A stretch of 64,000 bases of DNA from assembly GCF_002890895.1 (NCBI RefSeq), contig NZ_POUL01000001.1, positions 310,001 through 374,000 of the forward strand, written 5' to 3'. The translations under genes and the position numbers were made by a program. The stretch comes from Stutzerimonas stutzeri. Its GTDB lineage: Bacteria > Pseudomonadota > Gammaproteobacteria > Pseudomonadales > Pseudomonadaceae. Under the pieces are notes generated by a model. It searched no databases and was not told the DNA's origin. It was given only the letters and a program-made list of their open reading frames with translations. The stretch's first letter is position 1, and the number at the start of each line of letters is the position of its first letter. Positions 16,766 through 26,100 of this stretch are shown one piece after another.

Positions 16766-17197
16766 TCAACCTGCCAACGCACTGTGCAGCCGCGCGCCAT
16801 GCAACAGGTTGTCTGCCAGCGGGCAACGGCGTTCCACCTCAGCGAGGAATTCCTGTTTCTGCTCAAGCGTCATGTCAGCATCGATCTCGACCCGCAGGCG
16901 CACTTCCTCGAAGCCGGGCCGCACGCTGATGTCACGTCCTAGCAACCCGGCCGGATCGTAGTCCGCCTCGACTTCGAAGCGCATGCCACGCAGCACCACC
17001 TTGCGCTGGTGGGCGAGGAAACGACCGATCGTTCCGAAGCAACCCGCAAGCGCCGCCAAGACCAACTCCAGCGGACTCGGTCCGGTATCAGTACCGAACG
17101 CGGCACGCGGCTGGTCGATCAGCACCCGGTGATTGCCGCAATCCACTTCGATTGCGAAGCCGTCACCCATACTGCCTTGAACACTGATGGTCTTCAT
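16766..17197 (-). CDS. OsmC/Ohr-family protein
   Basis: This 143-residue OsmC-superfamily protein belongs to a group that includes thiol peroxidases for organic hydroperoxides. The two conserved Cys are present, in LAALAGCFGTIGRFLA (about residue 52) and ERRCPLADNL (about 127), along with the GPSPLELVLAAL entry. The order and surrounding residues match OsmC-like proteins rather than classic Ohr. The start at 17197 has GGGACAAG upstream. It has no obvious operon partner. Confidence 0.85.
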   Translation of the reverse strand: MKTISVQGSMGDGFAIEVDCGNHRVLIDQPRAAFGTDTGPSPLELVLAALAGCFGTIGRFLAHQRKVVLRGMRFEVEADYDPAGLLGRDISVRPGFEEVRLRVEIDADMTLEQKQEFLAEVERRCPLADNLLHGARLHSALAG

Positions 17198-17710
17198 GTG
17201 CGGTCTTGTCCCTTTAAAAACCTTCGATGCACAGTGCACCGATGACGCTTAGCGACCTGACGCTGAACCGAATCGCCAGATACAGTGCATCGCCCTTCAC
17301 ATTACTGACTTACATTATATTTTTATATGTATTGTTTCAAGGATGTTTTTGGCTTCAGCCGCAAGGCCTGATTGGCAGTCGGGATGTGAGAACGAGCGCC
17401 AGCCGAACAGCTTCCGCAAGCTTCGCGCCAGCAACTGACACCGCGATGACTGTTAGCGCGGTGACTCTACCGACTGAGTTGAATCGTCGCGCGGGGGATA
17501 ATAGGGCCGCAACCTTTCAAGCACCGGGAGCCGCACCCGAGAGCCGCGCGGATAAACGCTATCTCAGGTGGCTCTGTGTTAGGGCTGAGTCGATCAACAC
17601 TCTTGCCGGTTTCGGTACCTGAGATCAGGTCGGGCATCATCAGCATTAAGCGAGATGTCACTAACGAATGACGAAAGGCGGATCAGGACCATAACCGCTC
17701 TCCGGCCCGA
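17198..17710. other. Gene-free stretch between osmC-like and the type I secretion operon
   Basis: About 510 bp with locally AT-rich runs (around 17300-17340). An open plus-strand frame (17227-17622) has no recognisable protein character. I see no RNA gene or clear terminator. Confidence 0.5.
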
Positions 17711-19117
17711 TTAAAGACCGGCCTGCGAGATGGCGCCCTCTACGGTTGGCGCCACCAACCACTTATTGACCTCTTGGACATCGTTTCTAATCAACGTCCC
17801 GCTCCATCGACGCAATACCATGGTGCTCATGACGAAATCGTACTGCGCTTTCAAGAGATCGCGACGAGCCACGTACTCTTCCTTGGTGGCGTTGAGTACA
17901 TCAATCCCATTCATTACACCATAGCCAAAGGCACGCTCAGCAGCCTCTCTAGCCTTTTGCGAAGACAGCAGTGCCTTGCGTGAGGCTGCGATTTTGCTGA
18001 CACCCGCCTCGGCAGCGTAGTAAGCCGAACGTACCTCTCGTACTACTTGCCGACGCGCCTGCTCGAGTTCGTACTCGGCGGCCATCAATTCCGCATGACC
18101 GGCTTCCACCCGGGCACTGACCGATCCGCCGCTAAAAATTGGCATCTGGACCCCCAGGCTCGCTACATATGTGTCGGTACTATTAGCAAGATTGCTATTT
18201 TCATAGCCGATGTCGCTCCTCTGGCCGCTCAGACTCAGCGATGCCTTCGGCGCATGGCCGCCGCGCGCCATTTTCAGAGCTGATTGCGCGGCATCTACGG
18301 CACTTCGGCGAGCCTGTAATACGGGACTTGAACCCATTGCGTGCTCAACCCAGTATTCGCGCCCTTGATCTAGCAGGACAAAGGGGGTTTGGTCCCCTAT
18401 GCGCTTGAATCTCTCATTAATGGTTCGCCCTACCAGTTCCGAGAGAGCCTCTCGGCTTACGTCGATATCACTGCGCGCCCTGATCTCGGCAGCACGAAGC
18501 ACGTCGACACGTGAGGAGATTTCCAGCACGTCCGTGATCAGCGCCAGCTGCCGGGCGTATAGCGACTGCACCCGATCTAGATTGCGCTCGGTGGCCCGCA
18601 ATTCGGCAGAAACCAGCTCCAGTTCGTCCTCGGCCGCCAACGATGAAAAGTAGCGCTCAATCAGATCTATGGTGGCCTCCTCCTGAGCGACCTTATATTC
18701 GGCCTTCCGTTGCTGAGCCAGACCGGAATATCGCCGATAGTTATGCCACGTCTCTGGATCGTATAGCGTCTGGCTGAATGTCAGCGCGTATCGTTCGCCG
18801 TTATAGAAATCGCGAGTGACCTCGTTGTCCTGCAGGCTCCGATTGAAGGCGCTGCTGGCGCTGAGTTGGGGCAAAAGTTGTCCTAACGCCTCTCGCTCTC
18901 GCCATTTGCCACCCTCCCGCTGTGCTTTGGCGATCAGGATACGAGGATCCTTCGCCTCCGCCTCTTGAAACAACTGCCACAGATCTACTAGCGCTTCAGT
19001 ATTCACGTCACCGTCTGGCTCGGCCCGTGACAGACTTTCCAAGTGGTGATTTTGTGCAGAAGCCAACCCCGCGGCCAATGATCCAAGCAATAACAACGTA
19101 ACCAGCCAGTAGCGCAT
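17711..19117 (-). CDS. TolC-family outer-membrane protein of a type I secretion system
   Basis: This 468-residue outer-membrane exit duct has a signal peptide (about 1-22, ending GLASA) and two repeated outer-membrane efflux halves rich in heptad-like helices (for example ALTFSQTLYDPETWHNYR and LGVQMPIFSGGSVSARVEAG). These features match the TolC-type partners of PrtD/HlyD systems. ATG 19117 is preferred because GAGG lies seven bases upstream; it follows the hlyD stop by 2 bp. It is the third gene of the ABC-HlyD-TolC operon that presumably exports the adhesin at 23114-29761. Confidence 0.9.
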   Translation of the reverse strand: MRYWLVTLLLLGSLAAGLASAQNHHLESLSRAEPDGDVNTEALVDLWQLFQEAEAKDPRILIAKAQREGGKWREREALGQLLPQLSASSAFNRSLQDNEVTRDFYNGERYALTFSQTLYDPETWHNYRRYSGLAQQRKAEYKVAQEEATIDLIERYFSSLAAEDELELVSAELRATERNLDRVQSLYARQLALITDVLEISSRVDVLRAAEIRARSDIDVSREALSELVGRTINERFKRIGDQTPFVLLDQGREYWVEHAMGSSPVLQARRSAVDAAQSALKMARGGHAPKASLSLSGQRSDIGYENSNLANSTDTYVASLGVQMPIFSGGSVSARVEAGHAELMAAEYELEQARRQVVREVRSAYYAAEAGVSKIAASRKALLSSQKAREAAERAFGYGVMNGIDVLNATKEEYVARRDLLKAQYDFVMSTMVLRRWSGTLIRNDVQEVNKWLVAPTVEGAISQAGL

Positions 19118-19119
19118 TC

Positions 19120-20448
19120 TCAATCCTCGATCAGCGAGCGGGCAAAAGCATTGGATGCCGGCTGGACCAGGTACTCGAGCAACGTGCGCTCACCTGTATT
19201 GATCAATACTTCCGCAGGCATGCCAGGAACGAGGACCAGATTTTCCAGCTGCTTGCGCCCGGCGTCCGTCAGCTCTACCCGACCAAGGTAATAAGGAATG
19301 CCGGTCTGCTCATTGACCAGCCGATCAGCCGATATCCGCGTCAAAACTCCTTCAATAACAGGCGTCGTAGCGCTCTTGAATGCGCTGAACCGGATGTCGG
19401 CAAGCTTGCCCGGCCCTACCCGGTCGATATCCATCGGCGAGATCTCAACATCAATGACCAGATCCTCGCTTGCGGGGACTAGATCCAGCAAAGGCGTGCC
19501 GGGACTGATCACACCGCCAACGGTATGAACCTGCATACCCAGGACCATGCCCGACTCCGGAGCGCGGATCTGGATACGCTGCGCCCGATCGGTCGCTGCG
19601 GCCATCCGCTCGGTCAAATCGAAAATGGCTGTCTGCACCTCGGCAAGCTGAGTCACCACTTCGGAAATGAAGTCCTTGTTCAGCTGCATGATCTGCAGCT
19701 CCGTCTCCCCTGCCTGCAAACGAGCGCGAGCGATCGACGATTTGAGATCAGCTATTTCCGAGCGCAGCCGGACAACATTGCGCTGCTGTTCTCGCAGGCG
19801 CTGCTTGTCGACGAAACCTTCCTGCAGGAGCGCGGTGAGATCGGTCACTTCTTCGTCATAGAACGCCGCCTCCTGCGTTTTCCCGTCAATGACGGAGTGA
19901 AAGCCGCGAATTTGCTCGTTCAACTGCACCACTCGTTTTTGCAGCACACTGATCTCACCAAGCCGTGCCGCCCGCCTGGCATTGAAAATCTGCAGCTCAC
20001 TCGCGCGCGCCTCGCCAACTCGTGGGTCGGTTCCCGGCACACCGAAGTTCACTTCGTCATCCCCGCCCCGCTCAGCCACAAGCCGCGCCTCTAGCGCTTG
20101 AGCGGCGATCAATTGACTACGCACCATTTCCAGCTCGGCGAACACCTGGGTGCCATCCAGCTCTACCAGGACATCGCCGGTCTGGACCTGGTCGCCGTCG
20201 TGAACATGCAGAGCACTGACGATGCCGCCCTCAAGATGCTGCACGGTCTTGCGATAGCTCTTGACCGTAACCACACCCGGCGCAAGAGCCGCACTGTCAA
20301 GCGGCGCGAAGGTCGCCCAGGAGCCGAACAGGCCGAACGTGACGAACAAGGCGGCGTAGCCGATGCGCCTCGCTGGCACATCATTGATCTTTACAGGTAG
20401 CGAAGGCAAAAGGCCTGCGGTGGAAGCATTACTCACGTCGTTTTCCAT
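19120..20448 (-). CDS. HlyD-family periplasmic adaptor of type I secretion
   Basis: Membrane fusion protein of 442 residues that links the ABC transporter to the TolC channel. A cytoplasmic tail and one membrane helix (about 27-48) are followed by a lipoyl-type half (VQHLEGGIVSALHVHDGDQVQTGD), long coiled-coil helices (about 95-290), the second lipoyl half (IRAPESGMVLG) and a beta-barrel domain. A start at ATG 20448 lies 10 bp after the ABC stop with a poor ribosome site, so translational coupling is likely. An upstream TTG is the alternative. Confidence 0.92.
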   Translation of the reverse strand: MENDVSNASTAGLLPSLPVKINDVPARRIGYAALFVTFGLFGSWATFAPLDSAALAPGVVTVKSYRKTVQHLEGGIVSALHVHDGDQVQTGDVLVELDGTQVFAELEMVRSQLIAAQALEARLVAERGGDDEVNFGVPGTDPRVGEARASELQIFNARRAARLGEISVLQKRVVQLNEQIRGFHSVIDGKTQEAAFYDEEVTDLTALLQEGFVDKQRLREQQRNVVRLRSEIADLKSSIARARLQAGETELQIMQLNKDFISEVVTQLAEVQTAIFDLTERMAAATDRAQRIQIRAPESGMVLGMQVHTVGGVISPGTPLLDLVPASEDLVIDVEISPMDIDRVGPGKLADIRFSAFKSATTPVIEGVLTRISADRLVNEQTGIPYYLGRVELTDAGRKQLENLVLVPGMPAEVLINTGERTLLEYLVQPASNAFARSLIED

Positions 20449-20458
20449 CCTCAAGGGG

Positions 20459-22165
20459 TTACGCTTGGGCGAGCGCTACGGGCTTCTGAGCCTTGGTCAA
20501 TTCCGCTAAAACCTGCGCGCGCGGGCCGAACAGCATCAGGGCGCCGTCACGCAGCACCATCAGCTTGTCCAGCGCGTTGAGCACACTGGTCCGGTGAGTA
20601 ATCACGAACAGCGTGCAACCGGCCTGCTTGAGTTTGATGATGGCGTCGGACAAAGCGCGCTCGCCCACATCGTCCAAATTAGAATTGGGCTCATCCAAGA
20701 TGACCAGCTGCGGGCGCCGATACACCGCGCGTGCCAGTCCGATACGCTGACGCTGCCCGCCGGACAACCCGCCCCCCGACGCCCCGATCACCGTGTCATA
20801 CCCCTGGGGTAGCTTGAGAATCAGTTCATGCACGCCGGCCAAGCGTGCGGCCTCGACTACCGCCGCCGGGTCCACCTGACCGAAGCGTGCAATGTTCTCG
20901 CTGATCGATCCCTCGAACAGCTCGACATCCTGCGGCAGGTAACCAACATGCTGACCCAGCTCATCCCGCTTCCAGGCAAATACATCGGCCCCATCAAGGC
21001 GCACCTTGCCGTGCGCTGCCGGCCAGATGCCCAACAGTGCGCGGGCCAGAGTCGATTTCCCCGAAGCGCTCGGACCGATGATGCCAACCGCATCGCCGGC
21101 AGTCACATGAAAGCTCAGCCCTGCTAGGACAGGCTTCTGCACACCGGGTGGCACCACCGCCAGGTTTTCCGCTGTTATCTCACCACGCGGAGCTGGCAAC
21201 GACATGCGCTCGGGCTCGGCTGCGACCTGCTTCAGCAGTTCATCGAGCCGCGCATATTGACCGCGCGCAGCAGAAAAGCCTTTCCAGGCCCCAATCATCT
21301 GGTCAATCGGCGCGAGCGCACGACCGAGGAGGATGGAACCGGCAATCATCAATCCCGGAGTGATTTCCTGCTCAATCGCCAGATAGGCGCCCAAGCCAAG
21401 AATGAGCGATTGAACCAACAGACGAAATGTCTTGGAGAATGCCGCGATACTGCCACCGCGATCACTGGCCACACCCTGCAATACCAGCACCTGATGGTTC
21501 ATTGCCTGCCAGCGCTCACGAAGCATGCCCAGCATACCCATTGCCTCTACTACCTCGGCATTGCGCAGATTCTTCTGGGTGAAGGCAGTAGCCGCCAAGT
21601 TCTGCTTGTTGGCCTCAAGTAACGCAGTGTTGGTCAGCCGCTCATTGAGGTAGGCCAGGGCGACCAATATCAGCGCACACCCCAAGGCAAACCAGCCAAA
21701 CCAGGGGTGGAACAAAAACATAACGGCCAGATAGATCGGCAGCCAAGGTGCATCGAAGAAGGCAAACAGACCGTTACCGGTAATGAACTGGCGCAACCCG
21801 GTCAGATCGCTCAGCGGCTGCGCCGAGGCCTGCGTACCACCCGAGCCGAGGGCCTGCTTGAAGCTGGCATCGTAGAGACGCGGACCCAGGATCAGATCCA
21901 GCCGCGTACTCAGGCGCACCATGATGCGTGAACGCACCCACTCCAGCACTCCCATCGTAAACAACAGCAAGATCAGAATCAGCGTCAGCATCAGTAGCGT
22001 CGAATGACTACCGGTGGCAACCACCCGGTCGTACACCTGCAGCATGTAGAACGAGGGCACCAGCATCAGAAAATTGATGAACAGACTGAAAAAACCAACG
22101 GAAAAGAAGCCACCTCTACATACCAGCAGGGCGGCTTTCAGATCAGAAAGAGCGGGGGGCTTCAT
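20459..22165 (-). CDS. Type I secretion ABC transporter, PrtD type
   Basis: Inner-membrane ATPase-permease of 568 residues. The membrane domain (about 1-300, six helices) is followed by an ATPase domain with Walker A GPSASGKST, signature LSGGQRQR, Walker B LVILDEP and the switch His in VITHRTS. It has no N-terminal peptidase-like (C39/CLD) domain, so it belongs to the PrtD/AprD group normally coupled to RTX proteases and lipases. The start at 22165 has GAGGCCCGC upstream. It leads the ABC-HlyD-TolC operon. A 16-bp motif lies 55-70 bp upstream. Confidence 0.93.
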   Translation of the reverse strand: MKPPALSDLKAALLVCRGGFFSVGFFSLFINFLMLVPSFYMLQVYDRVVATGSHSTLLMLTLILILLLFTMGVLEWVRSRIMVRLSTRLDLILGPRLYDASFKQALGSGGTQASAQPLSDLTGLRQFITGNGLFAFFDAPWLPIYLAVMFLFHPWFGWFALGCALILVALAYLNERLTNTALLEANKQNLAATAFTQKNLRNAEVVEAMGMLGMLRERWQAMNHQVLVLQGVASDRGGSIAAFSKTFRLLVQSLILGLGAYLAIEQEITPGLMIAGSILLGRALAPIDQMIGAWKGFSAARGQYARLDELLKQVAAEPERMSLPAPRGEITAENLAVVPPGVQKPVLAGLSFHVTAGDAVGIIGPSASGKSTLARALLGIWPAAHGKVRLDGADVFAWKRDELGQHVGYLPQDVELFEGSISENIARFGQVDPAAVVEAARLAGVHELILKLPQGYDTVIGASGGGLSGGQRQRIGLARAVYRRPQLVILDEPNSNLDDVGERALSDAIIKLKQAGCTLFVITHRTSVLNALDKLMVLRDGALMLFGPRAQVLAELTKAQKPVALAQA

Positions 22166-22219
22166 GCGCGGGCCTCGAAGGCTTGATAGCAAAAACAGCC
22201 CACGATGATATCACAACAG

Positions 22220-22235
22220 CATCATTATGATGCCA
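22220..22235 (+). promoter_or_regulatory. Putative AmrZ-like operator upstream of the ABC operon
   Basis: CATCATTATGATGCCA. Its core, GCATCAT-T-ATGATGC (22219-22233), is a perfect odd palindrome. It lies 55-70 bp before the ABC start. It matches the sites at 30916-30931 (14 of 16) and 22708-22723. Confidence 0.6.
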
Positions 22236-22474
22236 ATATCCCGACACACGGCGCGCAACACTGCGCCTTCTCGATCGATGATTGTGGGCAACTACCTACA
22301 TCGAGTATTGCAAAAACAAACAAACCGTAACGGTGCAATTCCGCCTCATGTTACGTAGCCAAGATAGACACAACGGCGCAAGAAAGCTCCGAGTTGCTTG
22401 GCGTAATAACTAGGCACTTCGGAGAGCCAAATAGGAGAAAATAATCACTGAACTTATCCGAATAATAGTATTTA

Positions 22475-22489
22475 CCGGCATTATGCTGG
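22475..22489. promoter_or_regulatory. Weaker related palindrome in the same region
   Basis: CCGGCATTATGCTGG is an odd palindrome with one mismatched pair. It shares GCATTATG with the other sites but fits the 16-bp motif only partly (about 10 of 16). Confidence 0.35.
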
Positions 22490-22707
22490 CTTTTCGGCAC
22501 AATATTGTTCCATGAAACTTATATAGAGCAGCGTGTAATCGCGACGTTCCACGAGCCGCTACCGCCCCCCCTGCGGTCATTGCCGAGCCGGCAGATCCTC
22601 GTATTTGCAGCGTGGAGAAAGCTGCAACGTCACCTCCTTTCGTCCGCCGAAGCGACCCCCATCGCAGCGAAGGACTATACTTTCTGTCAACAATCAGTAG
22701 AATCCGC

Positions 22708-22723
22708 CATTATTCCGACGCCA
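22708..22723 (+). promoter_or_regulatory. Putative AmrZ-like operator upstream of the RHH regulator
   Basis: CATTATTCCGACGCCA matches the site at 30916-30931 at 14 of 16 positions. It lies about 93-108 bp before the regulator ATG, so autoregulation is possible. Confidence 0.55.
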
Positions 22724-22815
22724 AGTTAATGGATTTTGCGTAAGGACACGGAGATTTGCAGTGCCAAGGGAACGGGCTGACGCAATATCGCCCTTGAGAT
22801 TTGAAGAGGTAGAAC

Positions 22816-23001
22816 ATGAGACATACGAATGCGTCCAGCGAACCGGCGGTCAAGCTGGTAATACGGCTGCCCGCCTCGATGAGAGAGCGCCTCGCCGAAG
22901 TGGCGATAGCCAACCATCGCAGTATGAATTCCCAAATCATCTCCGTTCTCGAGCATGCCTTGGCAGAGCCTCCAGAAGATTCGCAAGAAGACTCTCAATA
23001 A
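22816..23001 (+). CDS. Short AmrZ/Arc-like ribbon-helix-helix regulator
   Basis: This 61-residue DNA-binding protein is almost only an RHH fold. The strand KLVIRLP (residues 13-19) is followed by helices [14 protein letters not shown] and [14 protein letters not shown]. It closely resembles the RHH core of AmrZ (AlgZ) as I recall it, KFVVRLP...MREQIAEVA...HHRSMNSEII. The DNA-contacting Lys, Val and Arg of AmrZ correspond to K13, V15 and R17 here. The AmrZ C-terminal tetramerisation part is absent. GAAGAGG precedes the ATG. It lies between the secretion operon and the adhesin operon, whose upstream regions share a motif. Confidence 0.85.
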   Translation: MRHTNASSEPAVKLVIRLPASMRERLAEVAIANHRSMNSQIISVLEHALAEPPEDSQEDSQ

Positions 23002-23030
23002 GCGACCTTCCTCCAGCCGCGATTAATGGG

Positions 23031-23061
23031 CATAAAAAACCCTGCACCGTAGGGCAGGGTT
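23031..23061 (-). terminator. Intrinsic terminator of the adhesin operon
   Basis: On the minus strand, AACCCTGC/GCAGGGTT arms (23054-23061 and 23038-23045) are followed by six T. It lies 53 bp after the adhesin stop. It may also end the converging RHH transcript. Confidence 0.85.
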
Positions 23062-23113
23062 TAGTTGAAGCAACCTCCCTTACATGCTGCGAGGGAGGCG
23101 TGCAGATGCCAAA

Positions 23114-26100
23114 TTAGACCAGGGTTTGCCCCCAGTCGAAGTTGTCGGCACTGATAGAGCTAGCATCGGAGATACCAACTAGTTTGATCACGGTGTCGCC
23201 AGCATCAAAACTATTGTTATGGCCGTCATCGAAGAACACCCAGGTGTCTGTTCCATCGCCGCCAACGAATGGCCAGCTGTCATTTTGTAGTTGCGCCTGA
23301 GCCGCAGCCTTAACGTCAGCGAAACCTCCGAAAGAACTTCCCCCATTGAACACCGAATAGGAATGGCCCACGACCAAACCTTGCAGGTCAATGACGTCAG
23401 AACCTACTTCGAAGTCCACGATGCTGTCCATTTGGCTCTCGGTAGAGTCACCAGTTACTCGATACACAAATGTATCTGAGCCGGCACCGCCATTTAGCTG
23501 ATCTGCCCCTTGGCCGCCGGTGATGAAATCGTCTCCTGAATTGCCGACGAGCTCATCACTACCTGCGCCACCAACCAGCACGTCATCTCCTGCGCCGCCC
23601 GTTAGGGTGTCGTTGTTATTCCCCCCCATCGCACTGATGGCGATGGTCGCTGCGGAACCATCCACCACCAGCGCCCCAGTTGCTACTCCATTCGTCACCG
23701 ATATACCGCCTGCAAACGCAGTGTTTGCATTGGTTCCGAGCGTGACGGAAGCAGTACCGCCCGCATCCATAGTCAGCATTTCTACGTTTGTTACATTGGC
23801 GAAAGCACTGTCGGACAAACTGACGTTACCGCCACCGATGCCGTTCCAAGCGTATACGGTATCGCTGCCCTCGCCACCATCCACCACGGCTGCCGAGGCC
23901 ACCGTGACATTGGCGCCTTCATCGAAGCTGAACCGATCGTTGCCGGCATCTCCGTACAGGGAATCGCCAGCGCGACCGGTAATCATGTCGTTACCCGCGC
24001 CACCGTAGATGGTGTCGGCACCCGCGCCACCGTCGATAGTGTCGTTTCCGGCAAGACCGATAATGGTGTTGTTGCCCGAGTTACCATTAAGGAGATCGCT
24101 GCCGGAAGTACCAAGAAGCACAAAGTCACTGTCGTCAACCAGCCCGGCCATGCCCAACAGCTTGACCGTCGTTTTTGCGTTGTTGTTGTCGGTCAATGTC
24201 ACCACAGCGGTAGAGCCGATGCTGGACACCTCGATGTTGCTAGGCATTGCACCCTGGAATGCGATCTTGTCCTGGCCATCCTTGAAGCCCACGATGATGT
24301 CAGTGCCCTGGCTTCCCGCTGCGTCGTAGACGAACATATCTTGAGCGCCATCGTCGGCAGAGTTGTCGCCGCCGTAAAGCACATCGTTGCCCGCGCCGCC
24401 TTTGATGATATCGGCACCGCTACCACCATAGATGGTGTCGTTGCCCGCACCGCCGTGCAGCGTGTCGTTACCGGCCAGCCCGCGCAGCACATCAGCGAAG
24501 TCACTGCCGATCAGCAAGTCGCCGCCAGCAATCGAGCTGCCCACCAGGGTGGAGCCGGACGATGCGTTGGCTGTTGCAGTTTTGAGCAGGCTACCATCAG
24601 CAAACTGGATAGAACTTCCGTCCAGATTGCCGCTGTAGCCGCCAAGCAACAGAACGCCGCCGTTGCCACCAGTAATGGTTGTTCCGGCACCGCTGACGGA
24701 TACGCTGGTTGATGCCGCCGAGACTCCGGCGATGGTAATCACCGTGGCCGGGTCATAATTGACTACCGTTACCTGTTCGCCGCCGTCAAAGTCGACTGCC
24801 TCAGGCACCACGTCAGGGCCGGCAACCGGAATTTCAATGTACTGGGCAGCGCCGGTCACACCATCTTCTCCGCCGTCGACTACTTCGACGTAAAGGCCTG
24901 CGTCTATTCCTGAGTCGTCTGCAGAGAACGTCAAGCCGTTTAGCGCTGCATTTATCTGCGCCGCGGTACCGGTAATCAACACGGTCAACTCACCGGCACT
25001 GTCGCTGCCTTCGATGACCGTCACGCCTGAGTCGTTGCTCAAGTCAAGCGTGCCGCCAACAGCCGTCAGGCTGAGCGTCAGCTGCTCATTGGCATCCGCA
25101 TCGGACACCAGCAGCGTGCCGTTGAACACGACATTAGCACTGGCTGCACTGATGTTCGGATTACCGATCACGGTAATTTCCGGCGCATCGTTGGTGCCGG
25201 TCAGCGTGATGGTCGCGGTTTGCGCCACGCTACCTCCCTTGCCATCGAGCACGGTATAGGCAACCAATACGCTGAGCGTCTCGCCGTGGGCCAAGGCGTC
25301 GAAGGCAACATTGGCAGGGTCCACCGTCAGTGTTGAACCAGCAAGGCTGAAGCCCGTCGGCACAGAACTGCTGGCTACGCCATCGCCCAGTTTGTAAGTC
25401 ACACCCCCAATGCTCAGGACGTCATTGGCATCCACATCGTGCGCGCCGCTCAGCAAGTTGATGGTGTACGCCGCATCGCCTTCGACTTTGCTGCTGGTGA
25501 TCGCGCCACTCACTGTCGGCTGGTCGTTGGTGCCTTTGATTGTGATGGTCGCGGTTTTGGCTGGGCTGGCAATGCCATCGGTGACCTTGTAGTTAACGAC
25601 TATTACCAAGCTCTCGCCTTGACCCAAGGAATCGAAGGCAGGTGAGCTCGGGTTGATGCTCAACACGCCGCTCGGCGCCAGGCTCAAACCGGTTGGAATG
25701 TCAGTACCACCATTACCCGTTGCAGCCCCGCCGACTGTATAGGTGGCGTTGCTGACGCTGAGGGTGTCGTTGGTGTCGACATCGCTTGTCCCAAGCAGCA
25801 GGTTGAGGGTGTAAACGCCATTGCCTTCAAAGTCGGAGGTAATCAGCGCCGCACCAACCGAAGGCACATCGTTGGTGCCGTTGATGGTCACCTCGATCAG
25901 TTTCTCAGTGCCGTCAGCAGCCTTGACCGTGAACTGCTCGATTTTGGTCGCGTTTGCACCTAGGTATTGCACGGCGCTATTGGCCACGCTGTAGGTCCAA
26001 GCGCCATTGGCGTCAATACTGAGGCTGCCGAGGGTGGAGCCCACTGCAACGCCAGCGCCGGTTTGGAAGGCATTAGGGGTGCCATCGACGTCAGTACTGG

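Larger units (their letters stand above)
22166..22815. other. Divergent regulatory region, ABC operon / RHH regulator
   Basis: About 650 bp without a credible gene, AT-richer than its surroundings, especially at 22240-22500. It holds three sites of the motif listed separately (22220-22235, 22475-22489, 22708-22723). A 74-codon plus-strand frame at 22505 shows no protein character. Confidence 0.6.

Noticed and set aside
17227-17622. A 131-codon frame with one hydrophobic stretch downstream of the OsmC gene
   Set aside because: No ribosome site, composition changes midway, no family resemblance.
22505-22729. A 74-codon plus-strand frame upstream of the RHH regulator
   Set aside because: No ribosome site, low protein character, and it overlaps a putative operator.
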